DNA of 22,594 bases, from assembly GCA_029556545.1 (NCBI GenBank), contig JAKQEQ010000099.1, forward strand, positions 1 through 22,594, given 5' to 3'. This stretch comes from Candidatus Hydrogenedentota bacterium. Lineage in GTDB: Bacteria; Hydrogenedentota; Hydrogenedentia; Hydrogenedentales; JAGMZX01. The position numbers and the translations under genes are program-made. Positions 1 through 7,948 of this stretch are shown in pieces. Under the pieces are notes generated by a model. That model was not told where the DNA came from. It did not search any database and worked only from the letters and a program-made list of their open reading frames with translations. How positions within the stretch are numbered: position 1 is the first letter of the stretch; every line of letters starts with the position of its first letter.

Positions 1-159
1 CTCGCCTTCACCCTCGCCTTCGCCTTCACCCTCGCCTTCGCCCTCGCCTTCACCCTCGCCTTCGCCTTCACCCTCACCTTCACCTTCACCCTCGCCCTCA
101 CCCTCGCCTTCGCCCTCACCCTCGCCTTCACCCTCCCCTTCGCCTTCACCCTCCCCTTC
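1..159 (-). repeat. Hexanucleotide coding repeat encoding alternating Glu-Gly
   Basis: Every triplet from 1 to 159 reads, on the minus strand, GAG/GAA (Glu) alternating with GGC/GGT/GGG (Gly), with no interruption: 27 Glu and 26 Gly. The wobble bases vary. A 33-base stretch at 1-33 is repeated exactly at 43-75, so a 42-base unit was duplicated on top of the six-base repeat. The tract continues past the window edge, so its full length is unknown. Confidence 0.95.
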
Positions 160-1590
160 GGCCGCGACGAGCACGCCCACTACTCGGCTATAGATCGCGA
201 CTTCCCCATCACAGGGGTCTTTGATCTCGCACACATAATAAGTGAGGCCCTCCGGCCGGGTCGGCGCGCCATAAATCCTGTTTATGGCGCCGCCTATAGG
301 GCTGAACGGCCCTGCATCTTCGGCGCTCCGCATCCACTGATAGGCGAACGGTTTGTCTAAGTCCTCGCTGTCTACCCCGACACTCAGCCACCACGGCGGC
401 CCGCCATAGGGAATCGTCACTTCCGGGTCGGGCGGGATGTTCCCGACGGGCTGGAGGTCCAGGTCGATGAGGTCGGCGTAGGCCGCCCATTCCCGAATCA
501 AGAACTGGTCGCGGTCGCCGAGCACGGCGGCATACGTGTCGAGGTTCGTTACGCCGTTGCCGTTCAGGTCGCCGGCAGGGTCCTGCGCCGAGAGCAGGGC
601 GCCCTGGCAACTGTAATTCGCGCACCGGAGGGAGTTCAGGTAATTGGTCAATGCCGTGCAGAGATTCGCGCTCGATACGCGAATGCGCATATTGACCGTG
701 CCGAGCCTTGGAATACTCGCCCGAACGGTCTCGTCGAGGTCTTCCAGACCGTCGCAACTCCAGTGCCTCGCCGCGCCTTTCGTCATCGCGCCGGAAGGCG
801 CCTGCGTCGCGAAATCCTCCGGCACGTCGCGCAACATGCCGTCGCCGAGCGCCTTGGACGGTGCCGCGCTCTCACTGACGCCAGCCACCCATTGCGGCAG
901 CATTGCCACGATGACGCGCTTCATGATCGCGGCCTGCAGGTCCTGCCAGTAGTTGATGCCATACTGGTCGCCGAGGGTCATAAACCCCGCCCCCAAGTCA
1001 ATACTGTCCTGGAGAAAATGAGGATAGTCGTCGCCCTCGAGGAACGAACCGCCCGGCTTGCTTGCTTCATACAGGCTGGGCACGTCGAAGCACGTGGTGC
1101 CCACAAAAGGCAGGCTGGGCAGGCAGTTGCGCGTGCCGGTCGTTATGGTGATTGTGCGGTTGTAGTACCAGATAGAATATGAGAAGGTAACCCGCACGCC
1201 GGGAACGGTCAGTTCCGTCGCCTTGATTGTCGCCCGGTTCGCCTCATAGGCCACGCGGACCGCGGTGGCCGGAATGCTCGGCGCCACGCAGCCCATACCG
1301 TTCAGCAGCGCTTCGAGCAACGCGAAATGATCGTCGTCCTGAATGCCGTTCGCATCGTTGTCCACGCCCACGAACTCCGGCGTATCCTGGGGAACCTCCT
1401 CGTACACCGGCGGCGAGCCGTCCAGCCACTGGTTGTCGCCGAATTCATCCACGAGCAACCCGCCGATTTGCTCGTCATAGCGGTCCAGCGCCGTGTCGAA
1501 GTCGACCGGCGGATCAACCTGCGCGTACACCGAGACGGCGCAACAGATCAGCATAGCCGCCAACATGATGGTTCGCGTTCGCCCGTTCAT
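1..1590 (-). CDS. Secreted Ig-like/EF-hand protein with C-terminal Glu-Gly linker (3' end outside window)
   Basis: The frame is open from an ATG at 1590 to the window edge, giving 530 residues without a stop. GGAAAG lies about nine bases before the ATG. Residues 1-23 form a signal peptide (basic start, hydrophobic core, VYA then Q), so the protein should be exported. Residues 77-89 (DNDANGIQDDDHF) and 341-353 (DLNGNGVTNLDTY) look like dockerin/EF-hand calcium loops. About 390-475 resembles a bacterial Ig-like domain (YQW core, then YYVCEIKD). From residue 478 the chain is strictly alternating Glu and Gly for at least 53 residues. I do not recognise residues 100-330. In related lineages such acidic linkers usually lead to a C-terminal anchoring segment, but that end is missing here. 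Best read as a surface or matrix protein of unknown role; the gene is certain, the function is not. Confidence 0.85.
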   Translation of the reverse strand, partial: MNGRTRTIMLAAMLICCAVSVYAQVDPPVDFDTALDRYDEQIGGLLVDEFGDNQWLDGSPPVYEEVPQDTPEFVGVDNDANGIQDDDHFALLEALLNGMGCVAPSIPATAVRVAYEANRATIKATELTVPGVRVTFSYSIWYYNRTITITTGTRNCLPSLPFVGTTCFDVPSLYEASKPGGSFLEGDDYPHFLQDSIDLGAGFMTLGDQYGINYWQDLQAAIMKRVIVAMLPQWVAGVSESAAPSKALGDGMLRDVPEDFATQAPSGAMTKGAARHWSCDGLEDLDETVRASIPRLGTVNMRIRVSSANLCTALTNYLNSLRCANYSCQGALLSAQDPAGDLNGNGVTNLDTYAAVLGDRDQFLIREWAAYADLIDLDLQPVGNIPPDPEVTIPYGGPPWWLSVGVDSEDLDKPFAYQWMRSAEDAGPFSPIGGAINRIYGAPTRPEGLTYYVCEIKDPCDGEVAIYSRVVGVLVAAEGEGEGEGEGEGEGEGEGEGEGEGEGEGEGEGEGEGEGEGEGEGEGEGEGEGE

Positions 1591-1673
1591 GATTGCCGTC
1601 TTTCCGTTGCGATGCAATAAGACGTATATCGAACGTCCGGATTCAACGCGTCACACGCCGCCAATCACAACAG

Positions 1674-1696
1674 CGCCATAACCCGCCGCTATGGCG
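1674..1696. other. Inverted repeat in the spacer upstream of the 1590 start
   Basis: CGCCATA (1674-1680) pairs with TATGGCG (1690-1696) across a nine-base loop. A competing five-pair stem, CCGCC (1683-1687) with GGCGG (1693-1697), would exclude the first. It lies about 85 bases upstream of the 1590 start, in the 276-base gap between the two leftmost minus-strand genes. It could be an operator or leader hairpin; the evidence is only the symmetry. Confidence 0.3.
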
Positions 1697-1756
1697 GTTC
1701 GACGTCCGCAAGGCAAATTCCGCCCGCCCCGGCCCCGCGGATCTCGCTACTCGCTT

Positions 1757-1780
1757 TCAGGCATGCCATAACATGCCTGA
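1757..1780. terminator. Perfect 9-bp inverted repeat downstream of the aminotransferase gene
   Basis: TCAGGCATG (1757-1765) and CATGCCTGA (1772-1780) are exact reverse complements around a six-base loop CCATAA. The element lies about 87 bases beyond the minus-strand aminotransferase stop at 1867 and 167 bases upstream of the next start. No T-run follows on either strand, so it is not a classical Rho-independent terminator. It may instead be an operator or an RNA-stabilising hairpin. Confidence 0.35.
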
Positions 1781-1866
1781 TCGTGGCCGTTTAGACAGAT
1801 TGCAGCATATAGAAACTCCGCCGGAGTGTCAAGAATTCGATGAAAACAGCTTTGATTTTCTCCGCC

Positions 1867-3129
1867 TCAGCGCACCCCCTGCGCCACTTTCCGGATACCG
1901 CAGATGATCCATTCCGCGTGCCGGTCTTCGAAGGTCTGCGCAAGCGAAATAATGACGGCGCGGCCGAGGATGTCCAGGGTCCTGGGGCACATGTCTGGAC
2001 GGTACTGCCGCGAGACGTCGTGAAGCGGCGAGGTCCAGGGCCGACCATGCGCATCCGAGGACCGCTTTTCCATCACATACTCCCAGTAGCAGTAGATATG
2101 CCGGTCGGGGATTCCCCTATCGTAGATGCTGGCCGCCGGGATGCCTTCCGCGTTCAGGGCCTCTGCGAAACGCCTCGCGCGGTCCCCCGATTCAAGCAGC
2201 ACGGCCACCGCGATGCCGCAGTCCCCTTCCGGGTCCGGGGATCGGTGCGGCTGAATTCCGGGACAATCCGCGATGCCCTCGTGAATCCGCCGGTACAGCG
2301 CCCGGGTGCGCTTGAGAATGCCCGCCATGCGCCCGAATTGCACACACCCAAGCGCGCCTTCCATTTCATTCATGCGGCAGTTCTCGCCGGGGAAAGGGCC
2401 AATCGTCGTGTCCGCGGGATTCCAGAAACACATGGCCGAATCATGCCGAATGGCCGCGCGCTCGAATACCTCGCGACGCCCGGTCACGATCACCCCTCCC
2501 TCGCCCGCCGTGATAACCTTGTACTGTTGCAGGCTGAAGCAGCCCACGTCGCCCAGCGAACCCAGCGCCCGCCCCTTATAGCGCCCGCCGCACGCCTGCG
2601 CGCAGTCCTCGATTACCAGCAGATTATGCCGCCGCGCGACATCGAGGATGCGGTCCATGTCGCAGGGAATCCCGCGCATGTGCACCGGCATAATCGCCTT
2701 CGTCCGCGGCGTGATTTTCCGCTCGATATCCTCTGGGTCTATCGTGAACGACTCGTCTATCTCCGCGAGCACCGGCACCGCGCCGCAGATCAACACCGCT
2801 GATGCGGACGCGATATAAGTAAAGGCCGGAACGATCACTTCGTCGCCGTCTCCAATGCCAATCCCCACCAGACCGCAAATCAGCGCGGCCGTGCCGCCGC
2901 CGACCGCCAGCGCATGCTCGCATCCGGTCATCCCTTTGAACAGGTTTTCCAGTTGCGTGCACTTCGAGTTCTCGTGGTCCAGAAAGCGGAACAGACTCTT
3001 GCTGCGCACCACCGCGGCCACCGCCTCCACCTCTTCCTCTCCGATTTCCGCCGGCCCCAGCCACGGCGACGGAAAAGACTCCGTCGCAACCGGACTGCCG
3101 CCCGCGATCGCAAGTGTTTCATCACACAT
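1867..3129 (-). CDS. DegT/DnrJ/EryC1/StrS-family PLP-dependent aminotransferase
   Basis: This 420-residue protein has the full DegT/StrS fold-type I pattern. It has an N-terminal substrate-entry segment, then VGGGTAALICGL (76-87) for cofactor phosphate binding. KAIMPVHMRGIPCDMD (144-159) and LVIEDCAQACGGRYKG (171-186) follow, with Asp175 facing the pyridine nitrogen. SLQQYKVITAGEGG carries the Schiff-base lysine, Lys204. Family members transfer an amino group from glutamate or glutamine to keto-sugars, mostly in the cytoplasm. The substrate cannot be read from the sequence, and PLP-lysine-containing members of this family are sometimes of unknown role in PVC genomes. I chose the ATG at 3129 over the longer frame starting at 3315 because family homology begins near it and GAGGG stands about ten bases upstream. 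It is divergent from the glycosidase-like gene at 3358. Confidence 0.9.
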   Translation of the reverse strand: MCDETLAIAGGSPVATESFPSPWLGPAEIGEEEVEAVAAVVRSKSLFRFLDHENSKCTQLENLFKGMTGCEHALAVGGGTAALICGLVGIGIGDGDEVIVPAFTYIASASAVLICGAVPVLAEIDESFTIDPEDIERKITPRTKAIMPVHMRGIPCDMDRILDVARRHNLLVIEDCAQACGGRYKGRALGSLGDVGCFSLQQYKVITAGEGGVIVTGRREVFERAAIRHDSAMCFWNPADTTIGPFPGENCRMNEMEGALGCVQFGRMAGILKRTRALYRRIHEGIADCPGIQPHRSPDPEGDCGIAVAVLLESGDRARRFAEALNAEGIPAASIYDRGIPDRHIYCYWEYVMEKRSSDAHGRPWTSPLHDVSRQYRPDMCPRTLDILGRAVIISLAQTFEDRHAEWIICGIRKVAQGVR

Positions 3130-3291
3130 GTCTTGTATCCCTCGCGTGTTGCGCCCCGCGCTGCCCAACCCTTCCCCCGCCGCGTCAGTCTGCCACAGAT
3201 ATCTCGAATGCGCAAACACAGCCTGCGGGTACTCGGAGTGCGCGGCGCATAAACGCCGGATCTGCCGACCTCGGGACGTTGTCTTTTTCAG

Positions 3292-3321
3292 TTGGCCCTT
3301 GAATTCGCGGTCCACTATACT
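3292..3321 (+). promoter_or_regulatory. Possible sigma70-type promoter for the gene at 3358
   Basis: TTGGCC (3292-3297) is followed after 18 bases by TATACT (3316-3321). The -10 box matches consensus at five of six positions; the -35 box matches at only three. Transcription would start near 3328, leaving a leader of about 30 bases containing the AGGGAGA ribosome site. Found by eye only. Confidence 0.4.
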
Positions 3322-3357
3322 CGTTCAACGCTTCGCATCGGAAAGGGAGACGGCACG

Positions 3358-5907
3358 ATGAATTACTCGATAGCAGGTCTAGTCCTCGCACTGGCTAGTC
3401 TGTCCGTGCAGGCGGCCCACGCCGCAACGACACAAAAACATTATTACGCGCACCCCGCCACAGAAGACGCGAACGGTGTCATCGCGCCGTGGTATCAGGG
3501 ACTCAACGGCCAACTGGACTTCCGTCTCCGGGTGTCCGCCGAAACCCTCAAACGCTACCCGTGGGTTAACACGGACGCGGCCGTCATGGCCGCCCCCCAT
3601 TTCGTCTACACCTCGATGTGGAGTATCTCAGAGGACGGCGTTATCGGCGCGCCGCCACTCGAAGATTGGGCGTGCGGAGACCTTGGCCAGCGAACCGTCA
3701 GCGTAATAAACGCCTTCGCGGATTATTACCGCTATTCGGGAGATCCCGCCGCCGTCGCATTGCTCACGCTTCAGGCGGACTACATACTGGACTATGCATT
3801 GACGCCGCCCAATCATCCGTGGCCGAAATTCCCCATAAGTTGTCCCACAAAAGGAAAGCCTTACGGCGTGTGCGACCCGGAAGGCTTCATACAACTCGAC
3901 CTCTCGGCGGATATCGGCGCGGCGATACTCCGGGCCTTTCAAATTACGGGCGACGCCCGCTACCTGGACGCGGCGAAGCATTGGGGTGACCTGCTCGCCC
4001 AACACTGTGACCTCAGCCCCGGGGCCGCGCCATGGAACCGGTATGCAAATCCGAAAAATGTGCCATGGAGCAATCAGCTCGCCGGCAGCATTTCCATGAT
4101 CCTCCATTTCCTCGATCAACTTATCCGCCTTGGTCACACAGGTGATGATAACGCGATTGTTCGCGCCCGCGATGCCGGCCGCGCCCACCTCGATCGCACC
4201 TTGTTCCCGCGTTGGACCGCACCGGACACTTGGGGCCGCTGCTACTGGGACTGGGAGTGCCCGGTCTTCTCACTCGTCAGCGCATGGGCAATGAAATATG
4301 TTCTCGACCAGCGCGACGCCTTCCCGAGCTGGAGAACCGATGTGCGCAATGTCCTCACGTTGATTTTCAATCGCACCGGCGTGGACCCTGCATCCGCGGG
4401 CGAAGTCTACACCGGCGCGTGGGCTATCCCGGAATCACCCAGTTGTTGCGGCCTGTCGCTTTCGTATGGACAGCAACTCATCGCGGCGGGACTGGCCCAG
4501 TACGCCGCGACCACCGGCGACCCCTGGGCGCGTGAACTCGCCCGGCGCATGGCGATCCAGGGCTCGTATGACGCGCTCGACAACGGAACGGTCATCGACG
4601 GCATCACAGGCACGCCAATCGTGGCTGGATCGTGGCTGAACATAATCCATCCGCTCGCGATGCGACAGATGCTGCACGTGATCGCGTGGCTGCCGGACCT
4701 GTTCGCGCCCAATCGCGAGAATCACATCGTGCGGAGCGATGCCGAGGTGATCTCCGTCACCTATGGCAAGGGACATGTCGCATATACCACCTTTGATGCG
4801 CCCGATCGGACCACCGATGTGCTGCGATTGGCTTTCGTGCCGGATCGCGTCACCGCGGACGGGCGGAATCTGGAGAAGCGAGGCAACCTCGATGCGAACG
4901 GGTACACGGTCGTCCCGTTGTCGAATGGCGATTGTATTGTCAGTGTTCGGCACGACGGACTCAGGAACATCGTCGTGGAAGGAGACGACCCTCAAACCGT
5001 CATCGACGTTGCGGCGCTGGCGTTCACCGGCCCTTGGGCCGACACGCCTCCTGAAAACGGCGGGCGCGTCAGCGAAGCGTCCGGCGCAACGATGGCGTGC
5101 TCCTTGGAAGGGAATCAGGTGCGCGTAATCGGCGGCGTCGATCCTTCGGGTGGCCGCGCCGATGTGTATATTGACGGCGAGAAAGCGCGGACCGGTATTG
5201 ACTGCTGGAACCCGACGACCCATCACGGCCAGGTACTCTTCGCACGAAGCGGCTTGAGCCCCGGACCACATGATCTGAAGATTGTCGTCCGCGGCGAGCG
5301 GAATCTCCGGTCCCAGGGAGACAAGGTCCGCATCGAGGGCGTGCAGTATTCCGCCGCGACGGGAGACAGCGGGTACGGTTCGGGCGAAGGCCCCACGGAT
5401 GCGCAGCGCATGGTGTTCGGCTATACGGGACGCGAGGACCTGCGCGATGCGGACGGGCAGCCTTGGAGACCGGCTACGGAATGGTTCGTGCGACTCGGGC
5501 GAGGCGCGGATTCCGTGGGCGAGGCGTGGTGGACCACGCCCGCCGAGGAGACAATCGCGGGTACCGCCTCGCAGGACCTCTACCGCTACGGCGTCCACGC
5601 GCCGGAATTTGTCGTGAACGTCACGGTTGCCCCCGGCGTCTACCGCGCGAGACTGTTGTTCGCCGCCACGCGCGACCTTAATACCGCAATCAACCGGGTC
5701 ACCGTCCTCATCAACGGGCAGGTCGCCTTTGACAAACTGGATGTCGCCGCGAAGGCCGGTGGCCCAAACCGCGCACTCGACTTGCACGTGGACTCCCTGA
5801 CCCCTCGCAACGGCGTCATAGAATTCCGCTTCATCGGCGGCGACAAGGATGCGGGCATCGCCGGAGACGCCTTCATACAAGCCCTGGAGGTAGCGCCCCA
5901 GAAATAG
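3358..5907 (+). CDS. Secreted alpha/alpha-barrel glycosidase-like protein with C-terminal malectin-like domain
   Basis: Residues 1-22 are a signal peptide ending AHA, so the 849-residue product is exported. Residues about 60-480 are rich in paired helices with Trp/Asp/Glu-rich loops (YYRYSGD, DLSADIGAAILRAF, CYWDWECP), typical of an (alpha/alpha)6 barrel such as GH127, GH88/105 or related enzymes. ESPSCC (359-364) recalls the Glu/Cys zinc site of GH127 but is not an exact match. Residues about 558-662 form a beta-sandwich ligand-binding module (DVYIDG, then LSPGPHDLKIVV). About 741-849 matches malectin-like sugar-binding domains (YRARLLFAATR, VLINGQVAFD). I start at 3358, not 3292, because GGGAGA and a signal peptide fit it. 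It probably cleaves or binds an extracellular glycan; the enzyme family is unassigned. It is followed 252 bases later by a symporter. Confidence 0.85.
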   Translation: MNYSIAGLVLALASLSVQAAHAATTQKHYYAHPATEDANGVIAPWYQGLNGQLDFRLRVSAETLKRYPWVNTDAAVMAAPHFVYTSMWSISEDGVIGAPPLEDWACGDLGQRTVSVINAFADYYRYSGDPAAVALLTLQADYILDYALTPPNHPWPKFPISCPTKGKPYGVCDPEGFIQLDLSADIGAAILRAFQITGDARYLDAAKHWGDLLAQHCDLSPGAAPWNRYANPKNVPWSNQLAGSISMILHFLDQLIRLGHTGDDNAIVRARDAGRAHLDRTLFPRWTAPDTWGRCYWDWECPVFSLVSAWAMKYVLDQRDAFPSWRTDVRNVLTLIFNRTGVDPASAGEVYTGAWAIPESPSCCGLSLSYGQQLIAAGLAQYAATTGDPWARELARRMAIQGSYDALDNGTVIDGITGTPIVAGSWLNIIHPLAMRQMLHVIAWLPDLFAPNRENHIVRSDAEVISVTYGKGHVAYTTFDAPDRTTDVLRLAFVPDRVTADGRNLEKRGNLDANGYTVVPLSNGDCIVSVRHDGLRNIVVEGDDPQTVIDVAALAFTGPWADTPPENGGRVSEASGATMACSLEGNQVRVIGGVDPSGGRADVYIDGEKARTGIDCWNPTTHHGQVLFARSGLSPGPHDLKIVVRGERNLRSQGDKVRIEGVQYSAATGDSGYGSGEGPTDAQRMVFGYTGREDLRDADGQPWRPATEWFVRLGRGADSVGEAWWTTPAEETIAGTASQDLYRYGVHAPEFVVNVTVAPGVYRARLLFAATRDLNTAINRVTVLINGQVAFDKLDVAAKAGGPNRALDLHVDSLTPRNGVIEFRFIGGDKDAGIAGDAFIQALEVAPQK

Positions 5908-6134
5908 TTCCCGCGGACCGAAACGCCAAACGTCGTGGTTTCCAGACGTTCTGTCAACGGCGTCGACGCGATCTCTCCCTTGGCTGAACGTGACGGGCCG
6001 CGAATTGCCACTTTCGGCACAGGGTGGAATCCCGGCAAGAGCATCGGGACCCATCGGAGTTCGGTTATTGCGAAAAACAGTCCGCTTGCTGAATCGTCGA
6101 CACCTTGAAATACGTGGCCACACTGGCGATAGTG

Positions 6135-6156
6135 ATGCCGAGAGGCCTCGCGGCAT
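6135..6156. promoter_or_regulatory. Near-perfect 22-bp palindrome immediately before the symporter start
   Basis: The left half ATGCCGAGAGG (6135-6145) and the right half CCTCGCGGCAT (6146-6156) are reverse complements except for one mismatched pair (A6141 opposite G6150). It ends three bases before the ATG at 6160 and contains the only purine-rich ribosome-site candidate (GAGAGG). As DNA it could be a repressor operator. As RNA it would fold into a hairpin hiding the ribosome site. Confidence 0.5.
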
Positions 6157-6159
6157 AGA

Positions 6160-7728
6160 ATGATGGTGAGATTCACGCTGCTCGACACCATTGTGCTGGT
6201 CGCCTACCTGGCGGCGCTCGTGGGCATCGGTTTGCTCGTGAGCTACCGTCGCCGGAAGGAAGAAGACCAGTTCCTGGCCGGCCGCACCTTCGGCTGGTTC
6301 AACGTCGGACTCTCCATCTTCGGCACCAACATCGGCCCTTCATTCCTCATCGCCTCCGCCAGCGCGGCGTACGCCACCGGCATGGTCACGGCGAATTTCG
6401 AGTGGCTTGCATGGTTGTTCCTGCTGCTGCTCGCCATGGTCTTCGCGCCCCACTATCTGCACATGCAGTTGGGCACCATGCCGCAATTCGTCCGGCGGCG
6501 CTTCGGTAACGGCCCCGCCGAGTTCGTGTCCTGGTACGCCTTGCTCTCCACCGTGATCCTGTGGCTCGGCGGCACTTCCTATGCCGGAGGGAAACTGTTG
6601 AGCCAAATCATGGATTGGCCCCTGTGGACCTCCGTGGTTGCATTGACCGCACTTGCCACCTTTCTTACGGTGGTTGGGGGCCTCGCCGTCGTCATCGTCA
6701 CCGACACGTTCCAGTCAATCCTGATGCTGGCGGGCGCCGGGCTGCTCACGCTGTTCGGACTGCGCGCGGCGGGCGGTCTTGGCGCGGTCATCGAGAATGT
6801 CGAACCAGATCGGTGGACCTTGTTCAGGCCGGCCTCGGACCCCGATTACCCCTGGCACGCCATCGTGCTCGGCTACCCGGTCCTGGGCATCTGGTTCTGG
6901 TGCACGGACCAGACCATCGTCCAGCGCGTGCTGGGCGCGCGCGACTTGCGCCAAGGCCAACAGGGCGCCCAATTCGCGGCCTTCCTGAAAATCCTCACGC
7001 CGTTCTTCTTCATGCTGCCCGGGTTCGTCTGCTTCGTGCTCTATCCTGACCTCGACGATCCGGACAAGGCCTTCACAACCATGATCAGCCGGCACCTTCC
7101 GTTCGGCATGTTGGGACTGATGATCGCGGTGTTGATCGCCGCGCTCATCAGCACCGTCGACTCCGGACTCAACTCGTTCAGCACCGTCTTTACGCTGGAC
7201 ATCTACCAGCGCAAATGGCGCCCGATGGCCACACCGCGCGAATTGAAGGTCACCGGCCGCGTCGTGACGGTCGCCATCGCGGTGTGTTCCGTCTTCATCG
7301 CCCTCTCCATGGAAACCGTCGGCAAGAACCTCTTTGACCTCATGCAAAGCATCATCGCGTACTTCGCGCCGCCCATCGCCGCCGTGTTTCTGATCGGCAT
7401 CCTGTGGAGACGGGCCACCGCCAAGGCCGCGCTCGCGACGCTGCTCGGCGGTTCGACGCTATGCCTCGGGATTGGGCTCATGGACTTCATGAATCTCCCC
7501 GGCGAAGGCTTCTGGCCTCACTTCCTTCTGACGTCCTTCCTGCTCTTTGCATGGCTTTGCCTGGTGATGATCGGCGTGTCGCTGCTTACCCAAAACGCTC
7601 CGGAGGAGGAGACGTTGCCGTCGTTCCGCGAAACCTACGCGCGACAAGGCAGATCCCCCGCGCAAGTTTGGATCGGTTGGGCGATCCTCGCGGCGATTAT
7701 GGCCGCAATCTACCTTGTGTTCAACTGA
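6160..7728 (+). CDS. Sodium:solute symporter (SSS/SLC5 family)
   Basis: This 522-residue protein is almost all hydrophobic helices, consistent with the 13-14 spans of SSS transporters. It has the family signature WCTDQTIVQRVLGARD from residue 247 and the later helix ALISTVDSGLNSFSTVFTLDIY from 328. In that helix, serines around 331-339 fall where vSGLT-type proteins bind sodium. The N-terminal helix (LDTIVLVAYLAALVGIGLLV) is followed by EDQFLAGR, also typical. It should couple sodium entry to uptake of a small solute across the inner membrane. Because glycosidases surround it, a sugar is the likeliest cargo, but SSS members also carry other solutes. Two in-frame ATGs (6160, 6163) are equivalent. 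The 252-base gap before it holds a 22-bp palindrome at the start codon and no separate gene. Confidence 0.93.
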   Translation: MMVRFTLLDTIVLVAYLAALVGIGLLVSYRRRKEEDQFLAGRTFGWFNVGLSIFGTNIGPSFLIASASAAYATGMVTANFEWLAWLFLLLLAMVFAPHYLHMQLGTMPQFVRRRFGNGPAEFVSWYALLSTVILWLGGTSYAGGKLLSQIMDWPLWTSVVALTALATFLTVVGGLAVVIVTDTFQSILMLAGAGLLTLFGLRAAGGLGAVIENVEPDRWTLFRPASDPDYPWHAIVLGYPVLGIWFWCTDQTIVQRVLGARDLRQGQQGAQFAAFLKILTPFFFMLPGFVCFVLYPDLDDPDKAFTTMISRHLPFGMLGLMIAVLIAALISTVDSGLNSFSTVFTLDIYQRKWRPMATPRELKVTGRVVTVAIAVCSVFIALSMETVGKNLFDLMQSIIAYFAPPIAAVFLIGILWRRATAKAALATLLGGSTLCLGIGLMDFMNLPGEGFWPHFLLTSFLLFAWLCLVMIGVSLLTQNAPEEETLPSFRETYARQGRSPAQVWIGWAILAAIMAAIYLVFN

Positions 7729-7948
7729 TCGGAGATCAGCACACGACTTCCCCCTTCAAGACCGTGGCCAAAGCTGTCTGTTTGCGGATATCCGGGGTCG
7801 CCGGGCGACCTTCCCCAATTCCTTTGCCCCACAGGCTCCCTGCGTGGTAGCCTCACATGGAAGGGGGACGGGCGCCGGCGGCGGATTCTCCCCTCTCGGG
7901 GCAACGTTATCGCTGAACCGCGAATGCCGGAGAGAGAGCGCCTTGACA

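Noticed and set aside
1-159. CRISPR or minisatellite array
   Set aside because: The repeats have no spacers and stay in one reading frame encoding strict Glu-Gly, continuous with a secreted protein.
1840-2802. Plus-strand frame (320 codons) opposite the aminotransferase
   Set aside because: The minus strand carries every DegT/StrS motif in order; this frame has none and no ribosome site.
5929-5950. AACGTC/GACGTT inverted repeat after the alpha/alpha-barrel gene
   Set aside because: Six pairs with a ten-base loop and no T-run; too weak to call a terminator or operator.
4435-6156. Long minus-strand frame (573 codons) opposite the alpha/alpha-barrel gene
   Set aside because: It is antisense to a gene with a signal peptide and recognisable domains. 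Its own translation shows no family pattern and is Arg/Pro/Ala-rich, as expected from GC-rich antisense frames.
7725-7739. Hairpin CTGATC-GGA-GATCAG over the symporter stop codon
   Set aside because: Only six pairs with a three-base loop, no T-run and part of it is coding; chance is a sufficient explanation.
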